From Mycolicibacterium sp. CBMA 226 (lineage in GTDB: Bacteria; Actinomycetota; Actinomycetes; Mycobacteriales; Mycobacteriaceae), in assembly GCF_009729075.1 (NCBI RefSeq), contig NZ_VTGY01000033.1, forward strand, positions 248,001 to 312,000: a stretch of DNA of 64,000 bases. Reading direction: 5' to 3'. The translations under genes were made by a program, and so were the position numbers. This document shows, piece by piece, positions 39,959 through 47,691 of this stretch. How positions within the stretch are numbered: the stretch's first letter is position 1; every line of letters begins with the position of its first letter. The notes below the pieces were generated by a model. The model was not told the origin of the DNA. It did no database searches and saw only the letters and a list, made by a program, of their open reading frames with translations.

Positions 39959-41259
39959 CGACAACTGACGACCGCGGTACGACCGACGGCAAGCTCACCC
40001 TGGCCGAAGTGCTGGAGAGCTTCTCGAGTGGTCGGCTGCCGCTCAAATTCGAAGCCTACGACGGCAGTTCAGCCGGCCCGGAGGACGCCGAACTGGGACT
40101 GAGTCTGCTCACCCCGCGCGGCACCACCTACCTGGCGACCGCGCCCGGCGACCTCGGCTTGGCGCGCGCCTACGTCTCGGGTGACCTCGTCGCCGTCGGG
40201 GTGCATCCGGGCGACCCCTACGAACTCATCAAGGCGCTGGGCGACAAGGTCGAATTCAAGCGTCCGCCGCTCCGAGTGCTGGCGAACATCGTCCGCTCGA
40301 TCGGGTTCGAGCACCTGCTGCCCATCGCCCCACCGCCGCAGGAGGCGCTGCCGAGGTGGCGCCGTATGGCGGAAGGGCTGCGGCACAGCCGAATCCGGGA
40401 CGCCGAGGCCATCCACCATCACTACGACGTGTCGAATGCGTTCTATGAGCGGGTGCTGGGCCCATCGATGACCTACACGTGCGCCTGCTACCCGCGGCCC
40501 GACGCCACACTCGAAGAAGCGCAGGAGAACAAGTACCGGCTGGTGTTCGACAAGCTGCGGTTGCAGCCCGGCGACCGGCTGCTCGACGTCGGCTGCGGCT
40601 GGGGCGGCATGGTCCGGTACGCCGCCCGACACGGGGTCCGGGCCACCGGCGTGACACTGTCCGCCGAGCAGGCCGACTGGGCCCAGCGCGCCATCACCGA
40701 CGAAGGCCTGACCGACCTCGCGCGTGTCGTGCACGGCGACTACCGCGACGTGCGGGAGGACGGCTTCGACGCGGTGTCCTCGATCGGCCTGACCGAGCAC
40801 ATCGGCGTCGCCAACTACCCGGCGTACTTCCGATTCCTCCGCGAACGGCTCCGGACCGGCGGGCTGCTGCTCAACCACTGCATCACCCGGCCGCACAACC
40901 GTCCCGGGAACATCGGCGGATTCATCGACCGCTACGTCTTCCCCGACGGGGAACTGACCGGCTCGGGCCGCATCATCGCCACTGCCCAGGACGCCGGACT
41001 GGAGGTCTTGCACGAGGAGAACCTGCGCCAGCACTACGCCCTGACACTGCGCGACTGGTGCGCCAACCTGGTCCGGAACTGGGACGACGCGGTGGCCGAG
41101 GTCGGCCTGGCCACGGCCAAGGTCTGGGGCATGTACATGGCCGGCTCCCGGGTGGGTTTCGAGACCAATGTGGTTCAGCTGCACCAGGTTCTGGCCGTCA
41201 AGCTGGACGAGCACGGCGCCGACGGCGGGCTGCCGCTGCGGCCGTGGTGGACGCCCTGA
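39955..41259 (+). CDS. Cyclopropane-fatty-acid-synthase-like SAM methyltransferase (434 aa)
   Basis: Member of the CFA synthase/mycolic acid cyclopropane synthase superfamily, related to Rv3720 and TmsB. An N-terminal lipid-binding-type domain (about 1-120) precedes the methyltransferase: AIHHHYDVSNAFYERVLG, SMTYTCAC, the SAM site LDVGCGWGGM at about residues 210-219, then SIGLTEHIG and LLNHCITRPHN, all typical of the family. It would methylate the double bond of a phospholipid acyl chain. Its ATGA overlap with the flavoprotein gene supports a joint role. The stop directly abuts the convergent dnaX stop at 41260. Confidence 0.92.
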   Translation: MTTTDDRGTTDGKLTLAEVLESFSSGRLPLKFEAYDGSSAGPEDAELGLSLLTPRGTTYLATAPGDLGLARAYVSGDLVAVGVHPGDPYELIKALGDKVEFKRPPLRVLANIVRSIGFEHLLPIAPPPQEALPRWRRMAEGLRHSRIRDAEAIHHHYDVSNAFYERVLGPSMTYTCACYPRPDATLEEAQENKYRLVFDKLRLQPGDRLLDVGCGWGGMVRYAARHGVRATGVTLSAEQADWAQRAITDEGLTDLARVVHGDYRDVREDGFDAVSSIGLTEHIGVANYPAYFRFLRERLRTGGLLLNHCITRPHNRPGNIGGFIDRYVFPDGELTGSGRIIATAQDAGLEVLHEENLRQHYALTLRDWCANLVRNWDDAVAEVGLATAKVWGMYMAGSRVGFETNVVQLHQVLAVKLDEHGADGGLPLRPWWTP

Positions 41260-43242
41260 CTACTCGCCGATGGGCCGGGCGCCCAGCTCGCTCTTGAGCA
41301 GTTCCAGCGCCACTTCTTCCGGGTCGCGCCGGGGCACGTCCGCGCCGCGGTCGTTGGCGGCGTCGGCCAGCATGTCCTCTTCTTCGGCGCGCTCCACGGC
41401 AGCCTGCTGCTCAGGCGTCGGGGCGGCAGCCCGTGGCGCTGCCGGCGCAGCAGCACCGGCAGGCGGCGCTCCGGCGGCGCCCGCGGGCGCCGCACCGGCG
41501 TCGCACCGCACCCGCCAGTTCACCCCGAGCGCATCCTTGAGGGCCTCGCGGATGACGTCGCCGTTGTGCTGCTCGCTGAGCCGTCTCGCCAGCGGCGGGG
41601 CCGGGTGTGCCAGCACCAGGGTGTCGCCCTCGATGCCGCGCACGGTCGCCTCCATGAGCATGGCTTCCAGCGAACGGCTGCGGGCACGGACCTTCTCGCG
41701 CACCGTCGTCCACATGGCTCGCACCGCGGCGGCATCGGGTTCGCCGGGTGTCGCCGCGGCCGGGGCGGCCACTGGTTCGGCAGCCGGCGGGGCGACGGGT
41801 TCGGGTGATGTTTCACGTTGAACCGGCGCAGGTTCGGGGGCCGGACGGGGCTCGGGCCCCGGCGCGGGCGGGACCGGTGGTGCCGGCGGCGTCGGTGGCG
41901 GGACCGGATCGGCAGCCGAAACCGATTGCGGCGCTTGGCTTCTCCGCATGAACTGCCGATTTCCTGCCGCAGCGGGCGAGGCCTCGGCGAACGGCTCGCC
42001 GGCCGCGGTCGGCGCGGGGGCGGGCGCCGCGACCGGAGCGGGACGCGGCGCGGCCGCAATCGGAGCCCCCTCGGAGGCCGGGATCGAGACGTTCATCCGG
42101 GTCTCGATGCGCTCGATGCGTTGCAGCAGAGCGGCTTCGGTGTCACTGGCCGACGGCAGCAGCAGCCGGGCGCACACCACTTCGAGCAGCAGGCGGGGTG
42201 CCGTCGCGCCACGCATCTCCCCCAGCCCGGCGTGCATCACCTCGGCGTAGCGGGTCAGCGTCGCGGTGCCGATCTGGGCGGCCTGGTCCCGCATGCGCTC
42301 CAGGACGTCATCGGGCGCGTCGACCACACCGCGGGCCGCGGCATCCGGAACCACTTGCAGGACAATCAGATCCCGGAAGCGCTCCAGCAGGTCGGTGCCG
42401 AAGCGGCGGGGGTCGTGCCCGGCGTCGATCACCGACTCGACGGCTCCGAACAACGCCGCGCCGTCGCCGGCGGCCAGCGCGTCGACGGCGCGGTCGATCA
42501 GCGCAAGGTCGGTGGCGCCCAGCAGCGACAGCGCCCGCTGGTAGACGACGCGGTTCTGCTCGGCACCGGCCAGCAGCTGGTCGAGCACCGACAACGTGTC
42601 ACGCGGCGAGCCGCCGCCGGCCCGGATGACCAAGGGGTACACCGCGTCGTCGACGCCGACGTCCTCCTGGGCGCAGATTTTCTCCAGCAGGCCGCGCATG
42701 GTCTTCGGCGGCAGCAGCCGGAACGGGTAGTGATGGGTACGCGACCGGATGGTCGGCAGCACCTTCTCGGGCTCCGTCGTCGCGAACACGAAGATCAGGT
42801 GCTCCGGCGGCTCCTCGACGATCTTGAGCAGCGCGTTGAAGCCGGCATTGGTCACCATGTGCGCTTCGTCGATGATGAAGATGCGGTAGCGCGACTGCGC
42901 CGGCGCATAGAAGGCCCGGTCCCGGAGTTCACGGGTGTCGTCGACACCACCGTGGCTGGCCGCGTCGAGCTCGACGACGTCGATGTTGCCCGGCCCGTTC
43001 GGTGCGAGCGCCACGCACGAATGGCACTCGCCGCACGGATTGGCCGTCGGCCCCTGCTCACAGTTCAGCGAGCGGGCCAGGATGCGCGCCGACGACGTCT
43101 TGCCGCAGCCACGCGGCCCGGAGAACAGGTAGGCGTGGTTGATCCGGCCCGATTCCAGCGCGTTGCACAACGGCTCGGTGACATGCTCCTGCCCGACTAC
43201 CTCAGCGAAACTTGCCGGTCGGTACTTGCGGTAGAGAGCCAC
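41260..43242 (-). CDS. dnaX: DNA polymerase III subunit gamma/tau (660 aa)
   Basis: Clamp-loader ATPase of the replicative polymerase. The N-terminus MALYRKYRPASFAEVVGQ is the family hallmark. Walker A is GPRGCGKTSS (about 43-52), a zinc module follows (C-x8-C-x2-C-x2-C in NCEQGPTANPCGECHSC), then Walker B IIDEAHM and sensor 1 VFATTEPEK. Domain III ends near residue 370. It is followed by a long Pro/Ala-rich, low-complexity linker (about 390-515) and a conserved C-terminal tau-like domain (about 515-660). I see no evidence of a programmed frameshift producing gamma. The GTG start at 43242 has no SD sequence but has a TAGCCT box six bases upstream. Confidence 0.97.
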   Translation of the reverse strand: MALYRKYRPASFAEVVGQEHVTEPLCNALESGRINHAYLFSGPRGCGKTSSARILARSLNCEQGPTANPCGECHSCVALAPNGPGNIDVVELDAASHGGVDDTRELRDRAFYAPAQSRYRIFIIDEAHMVTNAGFNALLKIVEEPPEHLIFVFATTEPEKVLPTIRSRTHHYPFRLLPPKTMRGLLEKICAQEDVGVDDAVYPLVIRAGGGSPRDTLSVLDQLLAGAEQNRVVYQRALSLLGATDLALIDRAVDALAAGDGAALFGAVESVIDAGHDPRRFGTDLLERFRDLIVLQVVPDAAARGVVDAPDDVLERMRDQAAQIGTATLTRYAEVMHAGLGEMRGATAPRLLLEVVCARLLLPSASDTEAALLQRIERIETRMNVSIPASEGAPIAAAPRPAPVAAPAPAPTAAGEPFAEASPAAAGNRQFMRRSQAPQSVSAADPVPPPTPPAPPVPPAPGPEPRPAPEPAPVQRETSPEPVAPPAAEPVAAPAAATPGEPDAAAVRAMWTTVREKVRARSRSLEAMLMEATVRGIEGDTLVLAHPAPPLARRLSEQHNGDVIREALKDALGVNWRVRCDAGAAPAGAAGAPPAGAAAPAAPRAAAPTPEQQAAVERAEEEDMLADAANDRGADVPRRDPEEVALELLKSELGARPIGE

Positions 43243-43248
43243 GGAAGA

Positions 43249-43254
43249 AGGCTA
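43249..43254 (-). promoter_or_regulatory. Candidate -10 box of a leaderless dnaX transcript
   Basis: On the minus strand TAGCCT (TAnnnT) is followed by exactly six bases (TCTTCC) and the GTG start codon of dnaX. There is no purine-rich SD site. The region 43243-43314 is shared with the divergent L7/L12-like gene. Confidence 0.5.
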
Positions 43255-43314
43255 CCGAGCGGGTCCGACTCGTGCTCTGGTGCCGTTGACTGCGAATCCA
43301 CCACACTGGCACGC

Positions 43315-43593
43315 ATGGCACTGTTCGGACGCTCAGGCGAACTCTCGTACGACGATCTATTGAATCGGATCACCGAATTGGAGCGCCGGGTCGCGGTCTT
43401 GGAACGTGCCGCCCACGGCAGCAGCGTGAGCCCAGCCCCGCCGACCAGACCACAACCATCCGCAGGTCCCGGTGTAAGCCCCGAAGTCCTGCGACTGGCC
43501 GCGGCCGGCCAGAAGATCCAGGCCATCAAACGGCTGCGCGAGGAAACCGGCCTCGGCCTGAAACAGGCCAAGGACATCGTCGACCGGCTGTAG
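43315..43593 (+). CDS. Stand-alone ribosomal L7/L12 C-terminal-domain-like protein (92 aa)
   Basis: The last about 40 residues (PEVLRLAAAGQKIQAIKRLREE, then TGLGLKQAKDIVDRL) match the C-terminal domain of ribosomal protein L7/L12, which contacts translational GTPases. The N-terminal half differs from L7/L12: a short coiled-coil-like helix (YDDLLNRITELERRVAVLERAA) followed by a Pro/Ser-rich linker. It is therefore not rplL itself. Similar small proteins occur widely in actinobacteria, and I know of no established function. The start ATG at 43315 gives the conserved MALFGR opening; a much longer frame upstream is the shadow of dnaX. It is divergent from dnaX. Confidence 0.85.
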   Translation: MALFGRSGELSYDDLLNRITELERRVAVLERAAHGSSVSPAPPTRPQPSAGPGVSPEVLRLAAAGQKIQAIKRLREETGLGLKQAKDIVDRL

Positions 43594-43706
43594 CGGGCTA
43601 CCAGCCACGTCGGCCGCCACAACGTCGTTGACCCTGCCGCCACGGCGACTCCCAGTCGCACAAATGCGCACTGAGTACAGGATCAATGCGCAGAGCAGGC
43701 AGGGCC

Positions 43707-44990
43707 TCAGTCCGTCAGCAGTACCTCGGTGGCGGCCAGCAGCGCGCACGTCGCCAGGCCGTCGATGGCGACCCGCAGATCGGGCAGCGACGGGAAGGTC
43801 GGGGCGATCCGGATGTTCTTGTCGTCCGGGTCCTTCTTGTACGGGAAGGACGCGCCGGCCGCGGTCACCGCGATGCCGGCGTCCTTGGCCAGCGCCACCG
43901 TGCGCTTCGCGGTGCCCGGCCACACGTCCAGGCTGACGAAGTAGCCGCCCTTGGGGTCGGTCCACGATGCGATCTTCGACTCGCTGAGCCGCTCGTCGAG
44001 AATCTCGGCGACCGCCGCGAACTTGGGCGCCAGCAGCGCCTGGTGCCGCTGCATGTGCAGCCGCACGCCGTCGGCGTCGCCGAAGAAACGGACATGCCGC
44101 AGCTGGTTGACCTTGTCCGGGCCGATGGTCTTCTTCTCGGCGTGCTGCAGGTACCACGCGATGTTGCCGAGCGAGCCGCCGAAGAAGCTGACGCCGCCCC
44201 CGGCGAAGGTGATCTTGGACGTCGAGGCGAACACGTACGGCCGGTTCGGGTTGCCCGCGGTGGTGGCCAGGCCGACGATGTCGATGTTCGGGACGGATTC
44301 GTGCGTCAGCGTGTGGACGGCGTAGGCATTGTCCCAGAACAGCCGGAAATCCGGTGCGGCCGTTTGCATCTGGACCAGGCGCCGGGTGACTTCCCAGGAG
44401 TAGGTGATGCCGGTCGGGTTGCCGAAGACCGGCACGCACCACATGCCCTTGATCGCCGGGTCGGCGGCGACCAGTTCCTCGATGAGGTCGACGTCGGGGC
44501 CGTCCTCGAGCATCGGGACCGGGATCATCTCGATGCCGAAGCTCTCGGTGATCGCGAAGTGACGGTCATACCCGGGCGACGGGCACAGGAACTTCAGGAC
44601 GGGCTCCTGAACCCACGGGCGCGGCGAATCGACACCACCGTGCAGCAGCGAGAACACGATGACGTCGTGCATCAGCTCGAGGCTGGCGTTGTTGCCGGCG
44701 ATCAGGTTCTGCACCGGCAGGCCGAGCAGCTCGCCGAAGATGGCCCGCAGCTCGGGCAGGCCGTGCAGGCCGCCGTAGTTGCGGGTGTCGGTGCCGGTGC
44801 CGTCGAGGTAGGAGCCCGGGGTATCGCCCGGCAGGCCGAGCATCGCGTTCGACAGGTCGAGCTGCTCTGCCGACGGCTTGCCGCGGGTCAGGTCGAGCGT
44901 CAGGTTGCGGGCCTGCAGTTCGGCGTAATTGCGCTGTTGCAGATCGTGCTGGGCCTGCAATTCGTCACGGCCGAGGGACAGAAACGACAC
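43707..44990 (-). CDS. Aspartate aminotransferase, Rv3722c-type (427 aa)
   Basis: PLP-dependent fold-type I aminotransferase of the subgroup containing Rv3722c, reported to be the main aspartate aminotransferase of M. tuberculosis (oxaloacetate plus glutamate to aspartate). Visible features are LDLTRGKPS, NYGGLHGLPELR, PSPGYDRHF, the cofactor-contacting VPVFGNPTG and FWDNAYAVH, and the Schiff-base lysine K259 in ASTSKITFAGGG. The C-terminus has NIRIAPTFPSLPDL. The GTG at 44990 has AAAGG about nine bases upstream. Length and sequence match the family throughout. Confidence 0.94.
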   Translation of the reverse strand: MSFLSLGRDELQAQHDLQQRNYAELQARNLTLDLTRGKPSAEQLDLSNAMLGLPGDTPGSYLDGTGTDTRNYGGLHGLPELRAIFGELLGLPVQNLIAGNNASLELMHDVIVFSLLHGGVDSPRPWVQEPVLKFLCPSPGYDRHFAITESFGIEMIPVPMLEDGPDVDLIEELVAADPAIKGMWCVPVFGNPTGITYSWEVTRRLVQMQTAAPDFRLFWDNAYAVHTLTHESVPNIDIVGLATTAGNPNRPYVFASTSKITFAGGGVSFFGGSLGNIAWYLQHAEKKTIGPDKVNQLRHVRFFGDADGVRLHMQRHQALLAPKFAAVAEILDERLSESKIASWTDPKGGYFVSLDVWPGTAKRTVALAKDAGIAVTAAGASFPYKKDPDDKNIRIAPTFPSLPDLRVAIDGLATCALLAATEVLLTD

Positions 44991-45025
44991 GGCGCGCCTT
45001 TCGCATCAGATCGCGAAAACATAGG

Positions 45026-45111
45026 GGACCCCGCGCACCCGCCAGAGCCCGTTGACCCTTGCTGCCTTCCAGCCCTGGGGGAGTTCACAGGATGGACGCC
45101 GCGCGGGGTCC
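45026..45111 (-). ncRNA. ffs: Signal recognition particle RNA (4.5S type)
   Basis: On the minus strand an 11-base terminal helix is formed by GGACCCCGCGC at 45101-45111 (read in reverse) and GCGCGGGGTCC at 45026-45036. The apical region carries the SRP hallmarks TGTGAACTCCCCCAGG, CTGGAAGGCAGCAAGGGT and AACGG, the asymmetric and symmetric loops of domain IV that bind Ffh. It directs ribosomes making membrane and secreted proteins to FtsY and SecYEG. The location between the aminotransferase and tRNA-Ser is the same as in M. tuberculosis as I recall. The exact ends may extend a few bases. Confidence 0.95.
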
Positions 45112-45183
45112 GGCCACGAGTGTAGTACCCACCCAGTGGCACGCCGGTAGGGCATCGGATCCGGGTCGGGTACCCTTGTCGAC

Positions 45184-45269
45184 GGAGGATTCGCCTAGTG
45201 GCCTATGGCGCTCGCCTGGAACGCGGGTTGGGTTAACAGCCCTCAGGGGTTCAAATCCCCTATCCTCCG
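45184..45269 (+). tRNA. tRNA-Ser (anticodon GGA)
   Basis: An 86-base class II tRNA. The acceptor stem GGAGGAT (45184-45190) pairs with ATCCTCC (45262-45268), with G45269 as discriminator; no CCA is encoded. The anticodon stem CTCGC/GCGGG encloses the loop CTGGAAC, giving anticodon GGA at 45218-45220, which reads UCC and UCU serine codons. There is a long variable arm (TTGGGTTAACAGCCCTCA) and a T arm with GGGGTTCAAATCCCC, as expected for tRNA-Ser. Confidence 0.97.
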
Positions 45270-45277
45270 CACTCGGT

Positions 45278-45315
45278 CCGGGGTGCGACCTGCTGATCAG
45301 CGGGTCGCACCCCGG
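45278..45315 (+). terminator. Long perfect hairpin just after tRNA-Ser, probable terminator
   Basis: Bases 45278-45294 pair with 45299-45315 to give a 17-bp stem (CCGGGGTGCGACC paired with GGTCGCACCCCGG, continued through TGCT/AGCG with one T-G wobble), closed by a GATC tetraloop. It lies nine bases after the tRNA and 33 bases before the next start codon. There is no U tract, which is common for mycobacterial terminators. Confidence 0.6.
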
Positions 45316-45348
45316 CCCCACATCGAAGCGAAAACCTCGAGGAGCAGC

Positions 45349-46116
45349 ATGCGGCGGCCGGTAGCGATCCTTTGGCACGCGTCGTTCCTGGTGCTCGCCG
45401 GACTGCTGTTCTTCTTCTTCGCACTGCCCCGCTGGAATGAGCTGACCGGCGATTGGTCGCACACCCTCGGCACCGCGATGCGCATCGTCTGCGGCCTGAT
45501 CGTCGCGTTGTCTGCCCTGCCGGTGCTGTTCACCCGCCAGCGCACGGCCCGGCCCGAGTACGGCACCCCGCAGCTGGCGCTGTCCCTGCGTACCTGGTCG
45601 ATCGTGCTGCACATCGTGGCCGGCGTGCTGATCGTCGGCGCCGCGATCAGCGAGATCTGGCTGACCCTGGATCAGGCCGGCACCTGGCTGTTCGGCATCT
45701 ACGGCGGCGCCGCCGGCCTGGCGCTGATCGCCGCCCTGGCGTTCTACCTGGCCTTTGTCGCCGAGCTGCCGCCACCGCCGCCGGCGCCGCTGAAGGTCAA
45801 GGACGGCACGCGCCGCGGCCGGCACACGGACGCCGAGGCGGGCGATGAGGCCCCGGCCGTCACCGCCGAAGCCGGCGACGAGGCCGAAGAGACCACCACC
45901 GAGGCCGGCGACGACGCGGCCGAGGCAGCCAGCACCGACGACACCGGTAACGCCGACGACGCCGAGACCGATGAAGCGGCCAAGAAGTCCGGCGAAGAGA
46001 CCGCCGACACCAAAGAGGACGAGGCTGAAGAAAAGGCCACTGAAGACGCCCCCGCCGGTAAGCTGCGCAACCGCCGCACCGGCAAGGGTTCCGGGTTGTT
46101 CGGGCGCGGAGCCTAA
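45349..46116 (+). CDS. Conserved membrane protein, Rv3723-like (255 aa)
   Basis: About four predicted transmembrane helices fill the N-terminal 150 residues (VAILWHASFLVLAGLLFFFF; TAMRIVCGLIVALSALPVLF; LRTWSIVLHIVAGVLIVGAA; GIYGGAAGLALIAALAFYLA). A proline run (ELPPPPPAPLK) and a highly acidic, Ala/Glu/Thr-rich disordered tail of about 90 residues follow, ending in a basic patch (KLRNRRTGKG). The function is unknown. The ATG at 45349 has GGAG seven bases upstream; a longer frame would run back through tRNA-Ser and is rejected. Position after tRNA-Ser matches Rv3723. Confidence 0.88.
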   Translation: MRRPVAILWHASFLVLAGLLFFFFALPRWNELTGDWSHTLGTAMRIVCGLIVALSALPVLFTRQRTARPEYGTPQLALSLRTWSIVLHIVAGVLIVGAAISEIWLTLDQAGTWLFGIYGGAAGLALIAALAFYLAFVAELPPPPPAPLKVKDGTRRGRHTDAEAGDEAPAVTAEAGDEAEETTTEAGDDAAEAASTDDTGNADDAETDEAAKKSGEETADTKEDEAEEKATEDAPAGKLRNRRTGKGSGLFGRGA

Positions 46117-46162
46117 GGGCCTCAGTCTCAGGGTCATCACCTCGCAGTCCGGAGGACAGCAC

Positions 46163-47164
46163 ATGGGCGGGTTCCGCTTCTGCGGTCGGCTCGGCACCGC
46201 GGTCACCGCGGCAGCCGTTGCCATGGCCACCATCAGCGTCACGCCTGCCGCCCACGCGGACCCGGCCGCCGTCGAACCCGCCACCGCGCGCGTCGACACC
46301 ATCATCAACTACCAGCACGCCATCGGCGCCGGTACCGGCTTTGTGCTGGACCCGGGTGGCGCGCTGCTGACGAACTTCCACGTCGTGCAGGGCGCCGACA
46401 AGGTGACCGCCACCGTAGGCGGCAAGCCGTACCGAGCGGACCTGGTCGGCTACGACCGGCATCACGACATCGCGGTGCTGCAGTTGCGCGGCGTCGCCGA
46501 CCTGCCGGTCGCGCCGATCGGCGACTCCGCGCAACTGGCCGTGGGCGACGAGGTCGTCGCGCTGGGGAACGCCGACGGCAGTGGCAGCTCACTGACCCAC
46601 GAGGCCGGCCACGTCATCGGGCTGAACCGCACCATCAGCGCCAAGGACGAGCTGACGGGCAGTGCTGAGCAGGTGACCGGGCTGATCCAGTTCGCGGCCC
46701 CGGTCCGGGCCGGCGATTCGGGCGGCCCGCTGGTTTCCGCCGACGGCCGGGTGGTCGGCATGACGACGGCGGCAACGCTGAACTACCACATGGGCCCGGG
46801 CGGCGAGGGCTTCGCGATCCCGATCAACGAGGCGATGGCGACAGCCGCGCAGATCCGCGCAGGTGCTGCGTCCAACACCATTCACATCGGGCAGCCGACG
46901 CTGCTCGGTGTCGGCGTGGGCGGCACCGATGAGCAATCGCAGCTGCCCGGCGTGCTGATCCGCGATGTGATCGGTGGCGGGCCCGCGCAAATCGCCGGGA
47001 TGGTTCCGGGTGACGTACTGGTGAGCATCGACGCCGTGACGGTGAGCTCGGCCGGCGCATTGACCAGCGTGCTGGACAGGCACTACCCCGGCGACGTCGT
47101 CGAGCTGTTCTGGATCGACCGCGCGGGGCAGCAGCACACCGGCAAGGCCGTACTGACGTCCTGA
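46163..47164 (+). CDS. Secreted trypsin-like serine protease with PDZ domain, PepA/Mtb32A-like (333 aa)
   Basis: An S1C (HtrA/DegP-type) protease close to mycobacterial PepA (Rv0125). A Sec signal peptide occupies residues 1-32 (cleavage after AAHA). The catalytic triad is visible as H73 (LLTNFHVVQG), D102 (RHHDIAVLQL) and S186 (RAGDSGGPL). A PDZ domain at about 235-330 contains PGVLIRDVIGGGPAQIAGMVPGDVLVSI-type elements. It acts in the cell wall or culture medium. The ATG at 46163 has a strong GGAGG seven bases upstream. It lies 46 bases after the membrane protein gene and may be read with it. Confidence 0.95.
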   Translation: MGGFRFCGRLGTAVTAAAVAMATISVTPAAHADPAAVEPATARVDTIINYQHAIGAGTGFVLDPGGALLTNFHVVQGADKVTATVGGKPYRADLVGYDRHHDIAVLQLRGVADLPVAPIGDSAQLAVGDEVVALGNADGSGSSLTHEAGHVIGLNRTISAKDELTGSAEQVTGLIQFAAPVRAGDSGGPLVSADGRVVGMTTAATLNYHMGPGGEGFAIPINEAMATAAQIRAGAASNTIHIGQPTLLGVGVGGTDEQSQLPGVLIRDVIGGGPAQIAGMVPGDVLVSIDAVTVSSAGALTSVLDRHYPGDVVELFWIDRAGQQHTGKAVLTS

Positions 47165-47302
47165 CACGTAACTTTCTGGCAAAAAAATCTACTAGCTCGT
47201 CAAAGTAGCTGGATACCGGCACTGACCGGGTACGTCCCGTAATGGCGATTTGCCACCGCTCCGCGACGTGTCGTAATGCCGTTCCACTGGCTGCCGAGGC
47301 CC

Positions 47303-47331
47303 TTGGCGGGGGCATTTTCGCGGGTTAGATT
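47303..47331 (+). promoter_or_regulatory. Sigma-A-type promoter of the small membrane protein gene
   Basis: TTGGCG at 47303-47308, a 17-base spacer and TAGATT at 47326-47331. Initiation near 47338 would give a leader of about 73 bases before the GTG at 47411, which has GGGGAG upstream. The rest of the 246-base gap after the protease gene shows nothing else I can name. Confidence 0.6.
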
Positions 47332-47410
47332 GGCGACACATTCAACCGGAAATGAGCCGTAGGTCACAGCCGTTGCCGCGGCGGTTACCCGGGTCGAGGG
47401 GGAGTAGCCA

Positions 47411-47674
47411 GTGGTCCACCTCTACGTGGAGGCGTACGCAGCCATCTGGGCTGCGGTGACCCTGGCGACGTATCTCGTCGGCCGCCGGTTCAGCGACGAC
47501 GAGCAACCGGACCACCAGATCCTCACCAGCGTGCTGGCCGGAGCGTTGTGGCCCGTCGTCGTGGTCGGCCTCATCGAGGCGTTCACCGTCACATTGATGT
47601 CCGGCAGCCACGCCTGGCGCGATCCGGCACCTGTCGAACCGGCGTATGTCACCAGCGTCGCGCCCCTGCTGTAG
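47411..47674 (+). CDS. Small membrane protein of unknown function (87 aa)
   Basis: Two hydrophobic segments are predicted: about residues 6-25 (VEAYAAIWAAVTLATYLVG) and 41-63 (SVLAGALWPVVVVGLIEAF). A short charged hairpin (RRFSDDEQPDH) lies between them and a proline-containing tail follows. The GTG at 47411 has GGGGAG nine bases upstream and a good promoter at 47303-47331, which makes it a believable gene despite its size. I do not recognise the family. It converges with the oxygenase gene, whose stop is 17 bases away. Confidence 0.7.
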   Translation: MVHLYVEAYAAIWAAVTLATYLVGRRFSDDEQPDHQILTSVLAGALWPVVVVGLIEAFTVTLMSGSHAWRDPAPVEPAYVTSVAPLL

Positions 47675-47691
47675 ACCTCGACCCGGAACGC

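Noticed and set aside
41700..42100. Programmed frameshift in dnaX to make a gamma form
   Set aside because: No A/T-rich slippery heptamer is visible in this GC-rich linker; the frame is simply Pro/Ala-rich.
41818..43314. 500-codon upstream extension of the L7/L12-like protein
   Set aside because: It is the antisense shadow of dnaX; the conserved MALFGR start is at 43315.
45184..45348. tRNA-associated integrated element
   Set aside because: No integrase, excisionase or duplicated tRNA 3' end is visible, and the neighbouring gene is the conserved Rv3723-like one.
45085..46308. A 407-codon minus-strand frame over the SRP RNA, tRNA-Ser and membrane protein gene
   Set aside because: It runs through two RNA genes and opposite two supported protein genes, with no recognisable domain.
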